A stretch of DNA of 40,157 nucleotides from a virus, in the IMG/VR virus record IMGVR_UViG_3300042453_002305, positions 1-40,157 of that record; one strand, given 5' to 3'. Below are positions 6,246 through 15,227 of this stretch, piece after piece. Both the position numbers and the translations under genes were made by a program. Within the stretch, counting starts at the first letter, position 1; every line of letters starts with the position of its first letter. The notes below the pieces were generated by a model, which had not been told where the DNA came from, ran no database searches, and was given only the letters and a program-made list of their open reading frames with translations.

Positions 6246-6403
6246 TCCCGCATCACCACCGCCACCACGCCCCCCACGGCCATGCCAAGGGCGGACAGCG
6301 CCTGCACCCACTCCGCAGGCACCGCCAGCCCGAACGCCGCCGCCAGCAAGGCCATCCCGGCATACGTCGAAGGCTCCCGAAGGCGGGAAACGATGTAGTC
6401 CAT
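6233..6403 (-). CDS. Holin-like small membrane protein
   Basis: The 56-aa product starts at ATG 6403 one base after the upstream stop. The frame is open further upstream but that part is a shadow of the neighbouring gene. It reads MDYIVSRLREPSTYAG, then two hydrophobic spans (MALLAAAFGLAV and ALGMAVGGVVAVVM) separated by PAEWVQALS, ending in the charged RERQG. 'LREPSTYAG' followed by two spans and a basic tail is common among annotated phage holins. It sits last in the late operon beside another TM protein, consistent with lysis. It would permeabilise the inner membrane at the end of infection. Confidence 0.65.
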   Translation of the reverse strand: MDYIVSRLREPSTYAGMALLAAAFGLAVPAEWVQALSALGMAVGGVVAVVMRERQG

Positions 6404-6404
6404 G

Positions 6405-6668
6405 TCACTTACCCCACAGATGCATAGACAACCACGTAACGCCCGCGCTGAGGGATGGGAGAACCGTTGAGGCAATCCACAGCCCCACGCGAAGGCCCGT
6501 TTTGGCGGCGCGCACATCGGTGGCAACCGCCTCCATCTGCTCTGTCAACCGCTCAAGCGCCTGCTCCATGCGATGCATCCGCTCGTCTCGTGCGGCGCCA
6601 CGCTCTTCCAGGCGAGTGAGGCGCTCATACACCGCTTGCATTGTCCCGTAGTCAACGGCGTCATTCAT
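6405..6668 (-). CDS. Coiled-coil protein with C-terminal membrane anchor (holin/XhlA-like)
   Basis: The 87-aa product has a long charged helix with heptad character from about residue 10 to 55 (VYERLTRLEERGAARDERM ... LERLTEQMEAVATDVRAA). One membrane span follows near the C-terminus (VGLWIASTVLPSLSAGVTWL). This layout matches haemolysin XhlA-like lysis accessory proteins and similar single-span phage lysis proteins. It lies immediately upstream of the two-span holin-like gene. AGGGG about 12 bases before ATG 6668 is a plausible ribosome-binding site. Role in lysis is inferred from architecture and place. Confidence 0.6.
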   Translation of the reverse strand: MNDAVDYGTMQAVYERLTRLEERGAARDERMHRMEQALERLTEQMEAVATDVRAAKTGLRVGLWIASTVLPSLSAGVTWLSMHLWGK

Positions 6669-6738
6669 GGAACAAAACCCCTAGCACTTCCACAACCTAC
6701 AGGCGAAAAAATCACATTTGCGTGACATTGACGCATTA

Positions 6739-7599
6739 TTAATGCCCCAACGCCAGCCAAGAGAACGTTCCGTTTTGGCCCGTGCCGCCGTAAACCGTGA
6801 AGCCGGAAACGGCGTAAGACGCGGGCGACGGGCCAGGTGGCCACGATGCATGCGCCGCGCCGCCGGTCGTCAGGGTGCATTGCACGTTGAGCAGCGCCGT
6901 GGGGAAATTGACCGCGAAGGTTACGGTGCCGGTGCCTGCGGTGTAGGTGCCGGTTCCCCATTTCAGGATCAGTCCAGACGGAAGCGTAATCCCCCCCGGA
7001 CTGGCCAGGGTGGCGGGGAACTGGTCAAAGATGACTGCGAGGCCCGCCTTTGTGCCTGCCGCCGCGCCGATGGTGCTGGTAACCGTCAGGGTGCCGGTTA
7101 CGGTGCTGTTGCCCGTAATCGCGGCCCCGCCTTTGGAAACCGTCAGGGCATCGCTTACGGTCATGGTCCCGGTCACGGTGCTGTTGCCCGTCACCGCAGC
7201 GCCGCCGGCTGCCACGGTCACGCCGCCCGCCGTGATCGTCGCCCCGCCGGCTGTGACCGTCAGCCCGCCGGCTGTGACCGTCAGCCCGCCGGCCGTCACC
7301 GTGGCGCCGCCCTTGGTCACGACAAAACCGTTGCCCACCGTCACGCCGCCGGAGGTGCTGACGTTGGTGAACGCCGCCGCCGTGGCGCTGAGGGTGCTTA
7401 CCCCCGTGAGGGTGTAGCCCTTCCAGTCCCAATTGCCCGCAATCGGCGTCTGCCCGTCCGCAGCCGTGCTGGCGGTCATTGCGGTTTGGATGTCGGTAAA
7501 CACAGTGTTCATCGTCGGCGCGTCAATAATCGTGCTGTTCGCGAAGCCCGATGGATATGGGGCGGGCAGGGTGTAGCTTCCGGCGCCGTTGCGGCTCAC
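6739..7599 (-). CDS. Tail fibre / receptor-binding protein
   Basis: The 286-aa product (GTG start 7599, AGGAG 10 bases upstream) has an N-terminal attachment-like part. Then come about ten repeats of the form GGxTVTAGG/AVTGNSTVTG between residues 85 and 185, suggesting a beta-helical or triple-beta shaft. The C-terminal 90 residues (GITLPSGLILKWGTGTYTAG, VTFAVNFPTALLNVQCTLT, then FSWLALGH) match the terminal receptor-binding domain seen at the end of many phage tail fibres (gp53-like C-terminal domain). It is the last structural gene before the lysis candidates. The low-complexity shaft is encoded by near-identical GC-rich repeats at about 7180-7330 and could vary in length. Confidence 0.8.
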   Translation of the reverse strand: MSRNGAGSYTLPAPYPSGFANSTIIDAPTMNTVFTDIQTAMTASTAADGQTPIAGNWDWKGYTLTGVSTLSATAAAFTNVSTSGGVTVGNGFVVTKGGATVTAGGLTVTAGGLTVTAGGATITAGGVTVAAGGAAVTGNSTVTGTMTVSDALTVSKGGAAITGNSTVTGTLTVTSTIGAAAGTKAGLAVIFDQFPATLASPGGITLPSGLILKWGTGTYTAGTGTVTFAVNFPTALLNVQCTLTTGGAAHASWPPGPSPASYAVSGFTVYGGTGQNGTFSWLALGH

Positions 7600-7667
7600 T
7601 AGATGGCACTCCTGTATCTGGCCATGGGCCTGTTTATCGTGTTCCTGATTGCCATTGCGCTTGACCG

Positions 7668-9659
7668 CTAGTTTTCGACTTGCACGGCGCCAACCGTGCC
7701 GCCTCGCAGCAACGCATCACCTAGGCGCCGAGACATGCCTTGCGTTGATTGGTCGCGAAGCTGGCGCTTTTGCAACGCATCCAGCAGCCGGGCACGGTCG
7801 CCCGCCTTCATGCTGAACAGATAGGGCGCAATCTCCCCCGCCAGCGCCGACACGTCCGGTTCTCCGCGCGTGTAGGGCCGCAGGACGTTGGCGGCCGCCC
7901 CCAGCATGTCACTACGGGCTGCGGACAGCATGGCGTTAAACAGGGTGCCAGGCGGGGCGGATTGGCCGTCTGCCGTGAATTGCGCGAGGGGGGTAGTCTG
8001 CGAGCCGGCGCGCGGGTTCACCATGGCGTTGGTTTTGGCCATGGTAAGTTCGTTCTTCATGAAGTTACTAAACCGCTCGAAGTCCTTCGGATCATCGAAC
8101 GCCGCCGCCACCCGCTCGCGCACGCCCTGACTGCCCCAAATGTTCTGAACGGCGGACAAGTCGCGCGTGTCCCCGGTGTTCTTCACGCGGTCGATTAGGG
8201 CGCGTGAAACGCCGATGCGGAACATATCTTTTTCGGACGGCGACATTTTTGCGATGACTTGAGCGGTTTCGTCCGCCTCGCCCGTCAACACCCGCTTGCC
8301 TAGAGCCATCGCGTCAAGCGCCTCAGACGGTCCCGACCACGCCTTGAGCGCCCCGCCATAGCGGGGGTACATATCGACGAGTTCATTACGATACGCTGCC
8401 CGCGCGTTGTTTACCGCCCGGCCGTATTGGTCCAGTTGCAGCACTCCAACATCGTTGCGATAACCCTCAACGATTTCGTCATACCCGCGCTTTACTGCAT
8501 CCATCAGGCGCAGCGTCGGCACCTTCTCGGGCTCCAAAATGAACTTGCCATCTGGCGCTCGCGCCACGGCGTACGCGGCAGGATCAAACTTTGTGCCGGC
8601 GGCAAGGTGCTCCAACTCAATAATGCGAAGCCCTTTCTGCAAAGCCTCTTGCCCGATTGGGTCTTTGATGAACCGCTCAACTTTGGCGGCTTCCTCGGCC
8701 GTGGGGACAATCCGAGTAAACGCGGCTTCGTATTTCGGGGCTGCCGCAGTCGCCCGCGTGCGAAGCAAATCTTGCTTCGTTGAAGCAAAATCCTCCGCAT
8801 TGATAGCCCGCTTCACCTCCCCCTCAAGTCGCGCCGATTGGTTCAACCCGCCGCGCCCTTCGACAAGATCGGCCGCCATCTGGCGCCCAGCGCCTGGCAC
8901 GCGCGCCACCTGTTGCGCCCGCCCCGCGACGTTTTCGCCGGCCACGTCCGCTATCACCATGGGCTGATTGCCGGCGCCCGCCAGCCCAGCCCGCACATCA
9001 TCTAGGCTGGTGCCGCTGCGCTCCAAATCCCGCAGAAGCACGCGCTGCGCATCAGTGGCAGGCACGTTCATGCCGAGATACGGCGCGACCCTGCGAGCCA
9101 AACGGGATACGCCTTCCGCCACCACTGGCAGCGCGCCCCCCAGTGCAGCGCCCGTTACGCCACCTGTCAACGCCGCGCCGCCTCGATCGGCAAAGTTGCC
9201 TTCGCCTTCACCAAAACCCGCAGCCGCCCCCAGCACGCCGCCAGCGCCGCCCGCCATCAAGGATCGGCGCAGAAGTCCGCCGGTAAGCGGGAAGCGCGTA
9301 ACAGGATTGGCAATGCCGCCGGCAATCTGTGCCGCAAGCGCCACATAGGGGTTGTCAGCCTCAAACGCCTTGTCGCGTCCACGCTCGGCGGCAAGGTTTG
9401 CCGTGTAGCGGTCGCCCATGGTGCCGCCGCTGCCAGTCGCGGCCCCGGCGCCGGCTGCGATTTCATCCGAGAAATTGAACGTCGCGCCCTTGGCTACCTG
9501 TCGCACAAGATTGTCAACGTAGGTGCCGGCGCGCGACAGCATGCCGGGCTGTTCCGGCTGTTCCAATTCAAAGCCCGGCGGCAGCGCGGCGGGCGCGGGA
9601 GTTTGCACCGGCCGCTCAAGCTCGAACCCCGGCGGCAGTCGCGTCATGGCACCGCTCAT
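7668..9659 (-). CDS. Internal virion / DNA-ejection protein
   Basis: The 663-aa product starts at ATG 9659 overlapping the upstream stop (ATGA). The N-terminus has two copies of LPPGFELE, a short motif frequent at the start of large podovirus ejection proteins. Then follows a Gly/Ala-rich amphipathic section (for example LMAGGAGGVLGAAAGFG, GGVTGAALGGALPVVAEG, residues about 130-180) that could insert in membranes, and a long helical body. With the transglycosylase upstream it probably forms the channel that carries DNA into the host. No enzymatic motif is visible. Assignment rests on composition, size and position. Confidence 0.7.
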   Translation of the reverse strand: MSGAMTRLPPGFELERPVQTPAPAALPPGFELEQPEQPGMLSRAGTYVDNLVRQVAKGATFNFSDEIAAGAGAATGSGGTMGDRYTANLAAERGRDKAFEADNPYVALAAQIAGGIANPVTRFPLTGGLLRRSLMAGGAGGVLGAAAGFGEGEGNFADRGGAALTGGVTGAALGGALPVVAEGVSRLARRVAPYLGMNVPATDAQRVLLRDLERSGTSLDDVRAGLAGAGNQPMVIADVAGENVAGRAQQVARVPGAGRQMAADLVEGRGGLNQSARLEGEVKRAINAEDFASTKQDLLRTRATAAAPKYEAAFTRIVPTAEEAAKVERFIKDPIGQEALQKGLRIIELEHLAAGTKFDPAAYAVARAPDGKFILEPEKVPTLRLMDAVKRGYDEIVEGYRNDVGVLQLDQYGRAVNNARAAYRNELVDMYPRYGGALKAWSGPSEALDAMALGKRVLTGEADETAQVIAKMSPSEKDMFRIGVSRALIDRVKNTGDTRDLSAVQNIWGSQGVRERVAAAFDDPKDFERFSNFMKNELTMAKTNAMVNPRAGSQTTPLAQFTADGQSAPPGTLFNAMLSAARSDMLGAAANVLRPYTRGEPDVSALAGEIAPYLFSMKAGDRARLLDALQKRQLRDQSTQGMSRRLGDALLRGGTVGAVQVEN

Positions 9660-11344
9660 TGCGCCGGCTCCCACTTGCCGCCCAGGAAGATCAGCCGTTG
9701 CCCGTTCTGCCGGTTGATAGCCGTGGCGCCTTCCTGAATGCCGCCCGGTGCCGGAGCAGTGGTTTGCCCCGCTGGGGTGCTATCCATCCATCCGCCCTGT
9801 TGCAGCAGAGGAATAGCAACATCGCGCTCTTGGATGCCGGGCAACACGTCTGCGTTGAATTCTTCCAACAACGCAGGGGTAGGTTTGCCACCCCGTTCCT
9901 TGATAAAGGAACGGTATGCGCGGGCAATCTCAATTTGCTTTTCAGCCGCGCCGCGCATGGCTTGAATGATAATGCGGTTGCCGCCGGGGGAGTTTGCAAG
10001 CCCCGGCAAGGCGCGCTCAAGCATTTCGCGGTCGGCATTGCTGAAACCCTGCGCGGGGAAGCCGCCGCTGCCGATCATCCCGACAAGCATACGCGCTGCT
10101 TCACTCCGGATCGCTTCACCTTGCGCGATTTTGTCGCCTTGAACGCCTAGCAACTTGCGCGTTTCCTCCGGCACGTTTAGCCGGTCAGCCAACTGGCCAA
10201 GCGTGATTTGTGTTTGCGAGCCCGCGCCAGTCGTGAAGTTGTCTAGAAAGGATTCGACCCGGCGCAACTGGCCGAGGGTGCTGGTGGCCTTGCTCCCCGC
10301 GTCCTCCAATTCCGTAAGCCGCGTATTCAGCGTCTTGGCGCGTTCCACTTCAAAGGCGCCCGGCCCTCGCTGGTCAAGGTTTACTTGCGTAGTCGGGCTA
10401 ATCGTCGTGTTGCGCGCGATCACATTGCCAGCGCGGTCCCGCCGCTCGGCGCCGGGGGCAAGGATAAATCCTTGATCTTCGTTCTTTGCCAATTGCATTA
10501 GGATCGGCGCCATTGCCTGCAACTGCGGATTGCGAGACGTGGCGGCTTCCAACGCCATCGCGCGGTAGTCAACGCCCTGCGCGGCTTGCGGGGCGCCTCC
10601 CGGCGGCGATGCGACAGGCGCAGAAACCGGAAGCGCCCCGCCCATGCGGGATTGCACCTTGTTGACGTATTCGTCGGTATTTTCGCCATAAGCCCGCAAC
10701 GCCAGAGCCTGTTGCTGCGGATCGTTCCAATCCGTCACGCCAAGCGCGCCGCCACGGGCTTTGAGATAATCCAAAGACCACTGCACCGCTTTGCGAGGAT
10801 CCGACAACTCCGCTTCGTTGGTAGGCTGCATGCCATACCCCGGCTGCGCCATCGTGCTTGCCAGCACCTGGCCCATTCCGAACGCCCCCGAGCGAGGGTT
10901 CCGCGCCTGCGGATTAAACCCGCTTTCCACGGAAAAAAGCGCATTGGCCAGCGCCGGGGGAATGCCGCGCTTTTCCGCCTCGGCTTGGATCAATGGAGCA
11001 ATGTCAGGCGGGGCAAGTGGCGTTTGCGCCACGGGGGTTACTGGTGCAGTCGGCGGAGGCTCCATAGGCGCGGCAGCCGGTTGTCCGCCACCCATGGCAC
11101 GCTTGAGGAAATCTCCGACTTCCGCGCCGGATTTCTCCCCTTGCGTGCGGATTTCCTTGTCCGCCTGCCCCTGCTCATAACCGCCCACAAGCGCCTGCGC
11201 GAGCCTAGAAAGCCCCTGCAACGGCGAGCGGATGGGCGAAGAGTCGCCGCCCATCTTCATAAGCTGCGCGCCTTCCTGCCTCCGCCGGATCGCGTTGGCC
11301 AGTTCCGGGTTCCGGAGATACAGCGCCGTCAGAGACTCGCCCAT
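9656..11344 (-). CDS. Virion lytic transglycosylase (SLT domain) ejection protein
   Basis: The 562-aa product has an N-terminal helical region and a Pro-rich linker. A transglycosylase domain spans about residues 113-235: GIPPALANALFSVESGFNP with catalytic Glu140, GAFGMGQVLASTM, the segment PRKAVQWSLDYL, and ALALRAYGEN. This is the goose-lysozyme-like SLT fold that cleaves peptidoglycan during genome entry. The C-terminal 300 residues are helical (TLNTRLTELEDAGSKATSTL, LLGVQGDKIAQGEAIRSEA) and end in NRQNGQRLIFLGGKWEP. It overlaps the following ejection protein by ATGA. Because it is a virion protein it is unlikely to be the main lysis endolysin. Confidence 0.85.
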   Translation of the reverse strand: MGESLTALYLRNPELANAIRRRQEGAQLMKMGGDSSPIRSPLQGLSRLAQALVGGYEQGQADKEIRTQGEKSGAEVGDFLKRAMGGGQPAAAPMEPPPTAPVTPVAQTPLAPPDIAPLIQAEAEKRGIPPALANALFSVESGFNPQARNPRSGAFGMGQVLASTMAQPGYGMQPTNEAELSDPRKAVQWSLDYLKARGGALGVTDWNDPQQQALALRAYGENTDEYVNKVQSRMGGALPVSAPVASPPGGAPQAAQGVDYRAMALEAATSRNPQLQAMAPILMQLAKNEDQGFILAPGAERRDRAGNVIARNTTISPTTQVNLDQRGPGAFEVERAKTLNTRLTELEDAGSKATSTLGQLRRVESFLDNFTTGAGSQTQITLGQLADRLNVPEETRKLLGVQGDKIAQGEAIRSEAARMLVGMIGSGGFPAQGFSNADREMLERALPGLANSPGGNRIIIQAMRGAAEKQIEIARAYRSFIKERGGKPTPALLEEFNADVLPGIQERDVAIPLLQQGGWMDSTPAGQTTAPAPGGIQEGATAINRQNGQRLIFLGGKWEPAQ

Positions 11345-11345
11345 G

Positions 11346-12560
11346 CTACGCCTCCAATGCCTTGCCGTAATCGACAGCCATAAACCCGTTTGGCATCGTC
11401 ATTACGGCATCCGGGTTCACTGGCGCCACGTCCTGCGCCATCAGGCCGATGTGCGTTGTCGTGTCGCCTTTGTATGTAAACGAATAAATCGGCAGCCCGT
11501 TGTCAGCCGTGCCGATGCGCCGGATGTTGTCTTTCAGGCGCGCATCGGAAATCAGGCCGGAACGGATTGCCGCGCCGCCCAACGTGCCCGCCAGCCCAAA
11601 CAACCCCCCCAGCCCCGCCGCCTGTTGCTGCTGCCGGTTTTGCCACTGCGCCAACTGCCCCTGGTACGCGGTGTTGTAGGCGCCCATCACATCCGTAGGC
11701 GCCACCCCAACCTGCGGCGTGTTGGCGAGCTGCGGCGTCTGCACCTGCTGGCCAGAAAGCAGCGCCGCCACTTCGTTAAGCGGCATGCCACGAAGCGCCG
11801 CCTGTTGCTGGATCGCCTGCCCCACCGTGTTGCCCGCGTTCAAGTCGGCGCCGAGCAACATGTCGTTGCGGCCCTGATTGAAGTTGCGAAACTCCCGGTT
11901 CCATCCCTCAGATCCTTCCGTCAGCCCGCTATTGCGCAGCCGTTGGCGGAGGTTTTCCTCGGCGCTGGCCATCGTCGGGTTGAGCCGCCCCAATTGCGCC
12001 TGCAACGCCCGGTCACGTTCTGCCGCCCAATCGACGTTGACCGGCTGGGAAAGCTGCCCCCGGACGTTGTCAAGCAGCGTGTTGCCGATGTTGCCGTATG
12101 TCGTCTGGGCGCGGGTGCTGAGATCGTAAAGCCGCTGTTGTTCCGGGCTCAGAGTGGTCGTCATCGTCCACTGATCTTGCCCGCCCATCGTCGGCACAGG
12201 GCGCCCCGCAAGCGACGCCCGAAACCCGGCTTCGTCAAACACACGCGGCAGCGCCGATCCCGGTGTGTTGTTCGCGTCGTTGTCGCCGCCACCCTGCATC
12301 GGGACATAGCTCGAATCAGGCCCCGGGTTGGTCGCGTCGAAAGCCGCCCGGGCTCGGGCCACCTCGCCATCTTCCCACGCCTGCCGGTCCATCGCAGGCG
12401 CGCCTTGACTCCACGTCACGCGGCCAGTCGGCCCCACCTGATTGACGCGGTTCAACTGCGCCTGCAACCGCGCCGTCGCCGCGTTGCTGTCAGTCTGCGC
12501 CTGCGACGTTACCCGAGGATCGGGAGCCGCCGGGGCGGAGCCGCCGCTTTTGCTGCCCAT
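11346..12560 (-). CDS. Virion protein with C-terminal S74 intramolecular chaperone
   Basis: The 404-aa product starts at ATG 12560 (TAATG overlap with the GNAT gene stop). The body is Gln/Asn-rich and helical (LSPEQQRLYDLSTRAQTTYG, NLRQRLRNSGLTEGSEGW), followed by a Gly/Ala stretch (GLGGLFGLAGTLGGAAI). The C-terminus carries SDARLKDNIRRIG, then YSFTYKG, HIGLMAQDV, PDAV and FMAVDYGKAL, the peptidase S74 chaperone signature. It keeps the Ser and the Lys five residues on that form the self-cleavage dyad. Such domains trimerise fibres and are then released. The body does not look like a beta-fibre, so the client may be another neck or tail part. Its place is between GNAT and transglycosylase. Confidence 0.78.
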   Translation of the reverse strand: MGSKSGGSAPAAPDPRVTSQAQTDSNAATARLQAQLNRVNQVGPTGRVTWSQGAPAMDRQAWEDGEVARARAAFDATNPGPDSSYVPMQGGGDNDANNTPGSALPRVFDEAGFRASLAGRPVPTMGGQDQWTMTTTLSPEQQRLYDLSTRAQTTYGNIGNTLLDNVRGQLSQPVNVDWAAERDRALQAQLGRLNPTMASAEENLRQRLRNSGLTEGSEGWNREFRNFNQGRNDMLLGADLNAGNTVGQAIQQQAALRGMPLNEVAALLSGQQVQTPQLANTPQVGVAPTDVMGAYNTAYQGQLAQWQNRQQQQAAGLGGLFGLAGTLGGAAIRSGLISDARLKDNIRRIGTADNGLPIYSFTYKGDTTTHIGLMAQDVAPVNPDAVMTMPNGFMAVDYGKALEA

Positions 12561-13012
12561 TACGCCGCCTCCTTCAAGCCCCACCGGGCGTCGTATTCAT
12601 TCCGCATCATCCCGAAAATCCACGCGGCGCGCTTTGGCCCGAAATGGTGGCGCAACTTGCCTTCGCAGGTCATGCCGATGCCAAAGTTAAACCGGATCGC
12701 GCGTGCATTGTCGGCGGGAATGCACGTCCAAACCTTGCGCACGCCGTATTGCAAGAACGGGATGGCGAGCAGGTCGCGGATGGTTTGCGGCTTGGCCCAA
12801 TAGGGCGAAACAGTCGCCATGCTGATTTGGATGACCCCGGCGCGTTCATCGTACGCGTGATAGACAATCGCCCCCAGCGGCCGGTTGCCATTCACCACCG
12901 CCACCGCGCGGCACGGCCCGAAACCGCCCGCGCCCACGTGCGGCAACTGCTTGGCCACCCATGCCGCCACGCGCTCATCCTGGCCAAACACAAGGTCATT
13001 GCGCGGGTTCAC
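12560..13012 (-). CDS. GNAT-like N-acetyltransferase
   Basis: The 150-aa product starts at a GTG that overlaps the upstream stop (GTGA). The pattern CRAVAVVNGNRPLGAIVYHAY, IQISMATVSPYWA, TIRDLLAIPFLQYGVRKVWT and PADNARAIRFNFGIGMTCEG is that of phage GNAT proteins. It has strand pairs, then an 'N.RAI.....GM...G' motif where a classical GNAT binds acetyl-CoA. Such genes are often located among podovirus tail genes. The substrate is unknown; it might modify a virion protein or a host target. The protein is short for the fold, so activity is unconfirmed. Confidence 0.7.
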   Translation of the reverse strand: MNPRNDLVFGQDERVAAWVAKQLPHVGAGGFGPCRAVAVVNGNRPLGAIVYHAYDERAGVIQISMATVSPYWAKPQTIRDLLAIPFLQYGVRKVWTCIPADNARAIRFNFGIGMTCEGKLRHHFGPKRAAWIFGMMRNEYDARWGLKEAA

Positions 13013-14541
13013 AGGAACGCCCCCCGCTCGTAAAGCACCGAAACATTCATCAGCCGCGCCTGAATGGTGCCGGTCTGAATGATGAAATGAGGCGCCATCG
13101 CATAGCCCAGCGCGTCGGCGCTGATCCAGTTCTGTTGCAGCGTCATCCCGCTACCCCACGTCGCCACGCCCCACAGGCTGGAGCCCCACAAGGCGCCGCT
13201 CGCAAACGACGAAACCGGCGCCGTCAGGGTTGTGTTGTTAAAATCCACGTTGATGCCAAACGAAACCGTAATCGGCCCGGTCGTCTGGAACACCGGCCGC
13301 GCCATCGTCGCGCGCTTTATCAGCCCCTCGCCGCCAATGTATTGATACGCCCCGCGATATTCCGCGCGAATGTTGGCGCCGTTGTCACTGGTGCCATTTT
13401 CGCCCTTATACACGATACCGTTAGCGGCGCCGAAATAGAGCGCGCCGTTAAGGCTGGCCCAGCATATGCCGTTCATCCCCTGATACTGTGCCCACGCGCC
13501 CGTCAGGGTGTTGACGACATACTGGTAATACACGCCGCCGGAGCGCGGCACGTTGAACAGAAGCATATTCAGCGCCGGGTGCAGCGTGGCGCACCACCCG
13601 TTCTCGGTGCCATACGCCGTCACCGCTTCCGTAACCGCATTGCCGATCTTCTGCGACAGGGCCACGCGCTGCGCTTGTGATCGTCCAAGCTGCAAATACT
13701 GGCCCAGCGGCTGGAACCCATCCTCGCACAACAACACCATATCGGGTCCGATGCGGATGAGGCAATTCGGCCCCTTGACCGGCTTGCCCACCACGAACCG
13801 CGCCGAGATGTTCCACACGCCGCCGGGATACAGGCCTGTGAAGATGAACACTTCGCCCTGATCCGTGACCGCGACGAACATTTCGTTCGCGCCAGCCGCC
13901 GCGTTGTCCACCGTCCACGTGCCGATGGCCACGAGCTTCCCGCCTTCTGCGGCAAGCGGGCCAATGTCGTATTCCGTGAGCGCGCCTTGAAACAACCCGA
14001 CGCCGAGATACCAAATAGACAGGCTGTTGCTCTCGACGTAGTAGAGCCTCTGATTGAAGTTGCACACGGCGGAAAACGTGATCGTTGGGGCGATGCCGCC
14101 AATCGTGTTGACCGCATCAACCATCGTCGTGCCGTTGTAGACCTGCGGGGTGGCGTCCCCGTTCACGGTCAACAGGTATTGTCCTGCCGCCGTGGCAAAA
14201 TTGGTGCTGTTCCAATAGCCGCCAGTGCCAACCGTGGCCAACGCAGTCGGCGTGCTGCTAGTCACGTCCCACCACTTGCCGTCCGAATAGGCCAGCAAGT
14301 CGTCAGCCGTGCCGCTCGAATACGTGGCAATGCTGGTCACAGGGTCGCCCGTGCCGGTGTCGCAATGCGCCGTAGAGCCACCCCGCAGGCGCAGGTAGGT
14401 AGTGGCCGGGAACCAATTGATAAGCGTCTCAGCCTCGTTCTTCGCCATCGCATCGAGCGCGTCGATAGCGTTCCAGCCGCCCACGGCAACGGGGAAGTTG
14501 ACGGAGCGTGCGGTCGTGCGGGGGGAGAGAGCGGCGCTCAT
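13009..14541 (-). CDS. Tail nozzle / packaged-DNA stabilisation protein (gp10-like)
   Basis: The 510-aa product is beta-rich with repeated short blade-like segments (SIATYSSGTADDLLAYSDGK, QYLLTVNGDATPQVYNGTTM, FNQRLYYVESNSLSIWYLG, EMFVAVTDQGEVFIFTG, NMLLFNVPRSGGVYYQYVVN), consistent with a beta-propeller. Early motif ETLINWFPATTY resembles 'E.L.N.Y.E' near the start of P22 gp10-type plug proteins. It is preceded by the adaptor (15224-16174) and followed by ejection genes, the order of a P22-like neck. I infer a nozzle or hub closing the tail and holding DNA. The exact homologue needs profile search. Confidence 0.65.
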   Translation of the reverse strand: MSAALSPRTTARSVNFPVAVGGWNAIDALDAMAKNEAETLINWFPATTYLRLRGGSTAHCDTGTGDPVTSIATYSSGTADDLLAYSDGKWWDVTSSTPTALATVGTGGYWNSTNFATAAGQYLLTVNGDATPQVYNGTTMVDAVNTIGGIAPTITFSAVCNFNQRLYYVESNSLSIWYLGVGLFQGALTEYDIGPLAAEGGKLVAIGTWTVDNAAAGANEMFVAVTDQGEVFIFTGLYPGGVWNISARFVVGKPVKGPNCLIRIGPDMVLLCEDGFQPLGQYLQLGRSQAQRVALSQKIGNAVTEAVTAYGTENGWCATLHPALNMLLFNVPRSGGVYYQYVVNTLTGAWAQYQGMNGICWASLNGALYFGAANGIVYKGENGTSDNGANIRAEYRGAYQYIGGEGLIKRATMARPVFQTTGPITVSFGINVDFNNTTLTAPVSSFASGALWGSSLWGVATWGSGMTLQQNWISADALGYAMAPHFIIQTGTIQARLMNVSVLYERGAFL

Positions 14542-15227
14542 TCGGTGGCACTCAATTTTTTGAGTGCCTTTTTACGCGCGGTTCCCGTGAGATGGCCAAG
14601 CCCCTCCGCTTCTAGCAGGCTATCGTTGGCCAATTTACGCGCTCGCTCCGCCTTTTGGGCGTCGTTCAAAAAGCCAAACGGGTCAACGGCTTTTTGTGGC
14701 GCTGGATTGAACGCCAATTCAATTGCTTGAGTGGCTTCGTCCGCACTCATTCCATAACGCAAATCTGCCGCGTTCCCCGGACCATAAGAATGGTCGGAAA
14801 TGCGAATAGTTTTATCCCCTACTTTAAAATAATGGCTTGCCGATGGGCCAAATGTGTCGCTCATAGAGCGGGACGCGGTTTCGGTGAAATCCACCCCGCG
14901 CTTTTTCAGCGCCTCACGAACCCAATTTAGGTCAACTTTTTTCATCGGCGTAGTCTGCCCGAAAAACCCCGCCGCATAGTCGTAAGCCTCGTTCCCTAGC
15001 CGCGTCAGTTCCGGCAAATCCGCCCCGGTGTTCGGCTTGGCCCGCCCCGTCGCCATCGCCCAAAACCGGCCCAACTTCTGCTCTGGCGTGTTCAGCATCG
15101 CGCTAATCAGCGGCGATACGTCGGGGCTGGGATTGGTCACACGCTGCATCGTTGACGTTCCAACGGGGTTGGACATCGAGGGGTCAACGGGTGGTTTGAG
15201 GTTGAGGTAGTTGCGCCAGTCCATCAT
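14538..15227 (-). CDS. Hypothetical protein between adaptor and nozzle genes
   Basis: The 229-aa product (ATG 15227, ATGA overlap; ATG 15224 also possible) has an N-terminal Pro/Ser/Asn segment and a compact middle of about residues 95-165. The middle reads KKVDLNWVREALKKRGVDF, then ASHYFKVGDKTIRISDHSYG, then ADLRYGMSADEATQAIE. A helical basic tail follows. The middle resembles small 'RISDH' domains I have seen in large phage and plasmid polyvalent proteins, but I cannot name it. Placement inside the neck module suggests a virion or assembly role. It is slightly less GC-rich than its neighbours in the middle. Confidence 0.55.
   Translation of the reverse strand: MMDWRNYLNLKPPVDPSMSNPVGTSTMQRVTNPSPDVSPLISAMLNTPEQKLGRFWAMATGRAKPNTGADLPELTRLGNEAYDYAAGFFGQTTPMKKVDLNWVREALKKRGVDFTETASRSMSDTFGPSASHYFKVGDKTIRISDHSYGPGNAADLRYGMSADEATQAIELAFNPAPQKAVDPFGFLNDAQKAERARKLANDSLLEAEGLGHLTGTARKKALKKLSATE

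Noticed and set aside
6718-7602. 294-codon plus-strand frame opposite the tail fibre gene
   Set aside because: It is the complement of the Gly/Thr/Val repeats of the fibre and gives an Arg/Gly/Ala-rich repeat without start signals.
11232-12803. 523-codon plus-strand frame opposite virion genes
   Set aside because: Antisense to well supported genes with S74 and GNAT motifs; Arg/His/Pro-rich composition typical of shadows in GC-rich DNA; no ribosome-binding site.
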